A stretch of DNA of 6,524 nt from contig DATNEK010000234.1 of the NCBI GenBank assembly GCA_035553055.1, positions 1 through 6,524 of the forward strand, given 5' to 3'. A model generated the notes under the pieces. That model worked only from the letters and a program-made list of their open reading frames with translations. It searched no databases and was not told the origin of the DNA. The translations under genes and the position numbers were made by a program. This DNA is from Chersky-822 sp035553055 (GTDB taxonomy: Bacteria > Actinomycetota > Actinomycetes > Streptosporangiales > Streptosporangiaceae). Below, one piece after another: positions 4,736-6,524 of the stretch. Within the stretch, counting starts at the first letter, position 1; each line of letters starts with the position of its first letter.

Positions 4736-5953
4736 GTGCTGGGAGAGCAGCAGCCCGGTCGGGAAGACGGTCCGCCTCGGCATTCCCGTGCCGCCGCCCG
4801 GGTGGGCCTGACAATAGCGGTCGTGCTTGGCACGGCTGTGGCCGCGGGAATCGGCGGGCTGTCCCTGCTGGCGAACATCGGCGGCGGTCAGGGCACGACG
4901 CATGGCACCCGGGTGGACGCCGCGCCGGTCATCCGGGTATCAGGACCTCCGCTGCGAGTCGTTTCTGTGCTGCCCGCGGCGACGCCGGCCGGGGTGAGCG
5001 GAGACTCAGGCGTGATGATCGCGTTCTCCGCCAAGCTGGCGCCGACCTCGGCGGTGCCGGCATTCCGTCCCGCGATCGCCGGGCACTGGCGAGCTTCCGG
5101 CCGCCTGCTGACGTTCACGCCGACCGTTCCCTTCGCCGCGTCGACCAGGTACACGCTGAGGATCCCGGCTGGAAGAGCCGGACTGCGATCGGCCACCGGC
5201 GGCGCGATCGCCAAGCCGAAGCTCGTCATGTTCCGCACGGGCACCTACTCCGCGCTCAGGCTGGCGCAGGTGCTCAGCGAGCTCGGCTATCTCCCTGTTT
5301 CGTGGCGGCCGGCCGGGAGCGCCAAGGCTGGCGGGGGACCGGGCACCGCTGGCGTGGCGAGCCAGGAGCAGATGGCGTTCAATCCGCCGGCCGGCTCGTT
5401 CACCTGGAAAGACGGCTATCCGGCTAGCTTGCGGGCGCGATGGCTGCCCGGCCGGCCGAACGTGATCGTGCGCGGCGCCGTGATGGCATTCAAGGCACAG
5501 CACAAGCTGGCCATCAATGGCAGGCTGAACGAGAAGTTCTGGCTCGTGCTATTCGCTGCGGCGGCGAGCGCGCAGCGGAACACTGGTGGTTACAGCTACG
5601 CGATAGTGAACAAGGGATCACCGGAAACGCTGACGATATGGCACAACGGTCGTCAGGTACTGCGCAGCCTCACCAATACCGGTATTCCCATCGATCCGAC
5701 GGCGTCCGGCACGTTCCCGGTCTACCTGAGGTTCCGGTATCAGATCATGTCGGGAACCAACCCGGACGGCAGCCACTATGCCGATCCGGTGACCTTCGTC
5801 TCGTACTTCAACGGCCGCGACGCGGTGCACTACTTCCCGCGCGGCTCCTACGGCTCACCCCAGAGTCTCGGCTGTGTGGAGCTGGCGTACAAAGAGGCTC
5901 AGCGGGCCTGGCCCTACCTCACCTACGGGAGCCTGATCACGGTGACTGGCTGA
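4736..5953 (+). CDS. Membrane-anchored L,D-transpeptidase (Ig-like, PG-binding-like and YkuD domains)
   Basis: The 405-residue product probably makes 3-3 (mDAP-mDAP) peptidoglycan cross-links outside the membrane. Domains in order: a short cytoplasmic tail rich in charged residues and proline (1-22); one transmembrane or uncleaved signal helix (23-46); an Ig-like (Big_5-type) domain (about 70-167: VVSVLPAA...VMIAFSAKL...LTFTPTVPFAASTRYTLRIPAG); a peptidoglycan-binding-like domain with an internal insertion (about 170-275: LAQVLSELGYLPV...AVMAFKAQHKLAINGRLNEKFW); and a YkuD catalytic domain (about 281-405). The probable catalytic pair is H365 (AVHYF) and C380 in SLGCVEL. The usual YkuD motif is HG...SHGC(V/I)(R/N); here the second histidine is L378 and the R/N is E382. 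I recall this variant from other secreted actinomycete enzymes with a YGYPQSLGCVEL-like segment, so it is probably active. The gene sits between two hairpins, suggesting its own transcription unit. Confidence 0.92.
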   Translation: MLGEQQPGREDGPPRHSRAAARVGLTIAVVLGTAVAAGIGGLSLLANIGGGQGTTHGTRVDAAPVIRVSGPPLRVVSVLPAATPAGVSGDSGVMIAFSAKLAPTSAVPAFRPAIAGHWRASGRLLTFTPTVPFAASTRYTLRIPAGRAGLRSATGGAIAKPKLVMFRTGTYSALRLAQVLSELGYLPVSWRPAGSAKAGGGPGTAGVASQEQMAFNPPAGSFTWKDGYPASLRARWLPGRPNVIVRGAVMAFKAQHKLAINGRLNEKFWLVLFAAAASAQRNTGGYSYAIVNKGSPETLTIWHNGRQVLRSLTNTGIPIDPTASGTFPVYLRFRYQIMSGTNPDGSHYADPVTFVSYFNGRDAVHYFPRGSYGSPQSLGCVELAYKEAQRAWPYLTYGSLITVTG

Positions 5954-5992
5954 CCGCTTCACCGACCGGTCGGTGCTACTTAGCGAAGTGGT
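5953..5992 (+). terminator. Two-tier hairpin around a 16-base perfect palindrome at the transpeptidase stop codon
   Basis: The palindrome CACCGACCGGTCGGTG (5960-5975) can fold as a 6-bp stem with a CCGG loop. The outer arms ACCGCTTC (5953-5960) and GAAGTGGT (5985-5992) also pair along their length, with one G-U. The structure starts inside the TGA stop, which fits a terminator of the transpeptidase gene. There is no T-tract. Perfect dyad symmetry equally suits a dimeric repressor operator, and its half-site ACCGACCG recurs at 6041-6048. Confidence 0.48.
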
Positions 5993-6050
5993 CATGTCGG
6001 CGCCGTGATCCGGTTATTGTGCCCGTTTCTTCACTGATCTACCGACCGAT

Positions 6051-6064
6051 TACCGCCTGCGGTA
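6051..6064. promoter_or_regulatory. Inverted repeat just upstream of the last gene, possible operator
   Basis: TACCGC (6051-6056) and GCGGTA (6059-6064) form an inverted repeat with a 2-base centre. It lies 24 bases before GTG 6089 and overlaps A/T-richer sequence (TATCTACACT, 6063-6072) that could hold a -10 box such as TACACT. A regulator site is possible; the evidence is symmetry and position alone. Confidence 0.3.
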
Positions 6065-6088
6065 TCTACACTCGCTGGTGGGAAAGGG

Positions 6089-6524
6089 GTGGTAAAGATC
6101 GGGGCACACAGCAGGCGACCTGGCCCAGACGCCGAGGACGCACAAACAGGCGGAGAGACCGAGTCTGGTGGGGTAACTGACGACGGTGGCGAGTCTAGCG
6201 GTGGGGTCGTCCCCCCTGGCGAGCATCGTGCATCTGAATCCCGCCCGCCGCTGAGCCCGTCGGGCACGTATCTGCCCGGTGCGGCCAGCGGCGACCTGAC
6301 CAAGCCGCTGAGTCCGTCAGGGTCGCCGTTCGAGCCAGGTAGCCCGAAGGCGTCGAGCGAGAGCCCCTTGCCTAAGCGCACCGCCTCGCCGAAGCGCACC
6401 GACTCGCTCAGTCCGTCGGGGTCGTGGTTCACCCCCAAGACGACGGCGCCAAAGCCATCCGAGCCGCAGTCTCCCGCGCCGGAAGCCGCAGCGCCAAAGC
6501 CCCCTGCGCCAGAACCCCCTGCGC
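6089..6524 (+). CDS. Pro/Ser-rich protein with LSPSG repeats, N-terminal part (3' end off window)
   Basis: The frame opens at GTG 6089 and stays open to the right edge (145 codons plus one base). GGTGGGA upstream, with GGGA ending 5 bases before the GTG, is a fair SD; no later in-frame ATG or GTG exists in the window. The visible part has no hydrophobic segment: residues 1-50 are polar and Gly/Asp/Glu-rich, then three LSPSG motifs follow (about 55-64, 74-84, 107-116), with a PKRTAS/PKRTDS pair between the second and third, and a (A)PKP/PEPP tail from about 120. Composition indicates a disordered, low-complexity N-terminal region. In actinomycetes such tails often precede a membrane span or an enzymatic or extracellular domain beyond the tail, so function cannot be named. 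The six-base shifts of this DNA in other frames yield only low-complexity alternatives. Confidence 0.72.
   Translation, partial: MVKIGAHSRRPGPDAEDAQTGGETESGGVTDDGGESSGGVVPPGEHRASESRPPLSPSGTYLPGAASGDLTKPLSPSGSPFEPGSPKASSESPLPKRTASPKRTDSLSPSGSWFTPKTTAPKPSEPQSPAPEAAAPKPPAPEPPA

Noticed and set aside
5440..6180. 246-codon plus-strand frame overlapping the end of the transpeptidase and the start of the last gene.
   Set aside because: It is out of frame with the YkuD catalytic domain, extends through the palindromic terminator region, and its product has no recognisable fold.
6031..6438. 135-codon minus-strand frame opposite the repeat region, with mirrored DGLS repeats.
   Set aside because: The repeats are the reverse complement of the LSPSG-coding DNA; the plus frame has a ribosome site and stays open to the edge.

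Overview
The window is a stretch of high-GC chromosome whose coding regions favour G or C at third codon positions, use GTG starts often, and in several cases lack a Shine-Dalgarno (SD) sequence. Together with a PncA very close to the mycobacterial enzyme and an Ig-like/peptidoglycan-binding/YkuD L,D-transpeptidase, this points to an actinomycete. The genus cannot be fixed from the sequence; a streptomycete- or Streptosporangiales-like soil actinobacterium is my best guess. I see no rRNA, tRNA, CRISPR array, insertion sequence or phage gene.

Layout. On the minus strand, 1-997 is the N-terminal ~332 residues of a Rieske-type mononuclear iron oxygenase that runs off the left edge. Upstream of it in the same orientation lies a 55-residue single-pass membrane protein (1063-1230) with a good SD and a plausible promoter (1319-1348). 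All remaining genes are on the plus strand: a pncA nicotinamidase (1425-2003); a possible ~50-residue orphan protein (2041-2190); a CPA1-type potassium/proton antiporter with a C-terminal TrkA-C domain (2213-3706); an 18-codon signal-peptide-like reading frame (3748-3804); a DUF1445 putative hydro-lyase of the D-glutamate cyclase family (3809-4600); a hairpin (4626-4652); a membrane-anchored L,D-transpeptidase (4736-5953); a palindromic stop-codon hairpin (5953-5992); and the N-terminal part of a Pro/Ser-rich, repeat-containing protein (6089 to the right edge).

How the genes may work together. The left pair is probably one transcript, diverging from pncA. PncA (NAD salvage), the antiporter (potassium/pH homeostasis) and the DUF1445 enzyme are co-directional, but each also has its own leaderless-type start, so a tight operon is not required. 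The transpeptidase sits between two hairpins and looks like its own unit for 3-3 peptidoglycan cross-linking. The most notable observations are the run of starts with a -10-like box about seven bases upstream and no SD, the signal-peptide-like mini-frame ending 4 bases before the DUF1445 gene, the variant SLGCVEL active-site motif in the transpeptidase, the palindromes and repeated half-site before the last gene, and the LSPSG repeats. I do not see convincing evidence for a new multi-gene system; the region reads as housekeeping and accessory metabolism.
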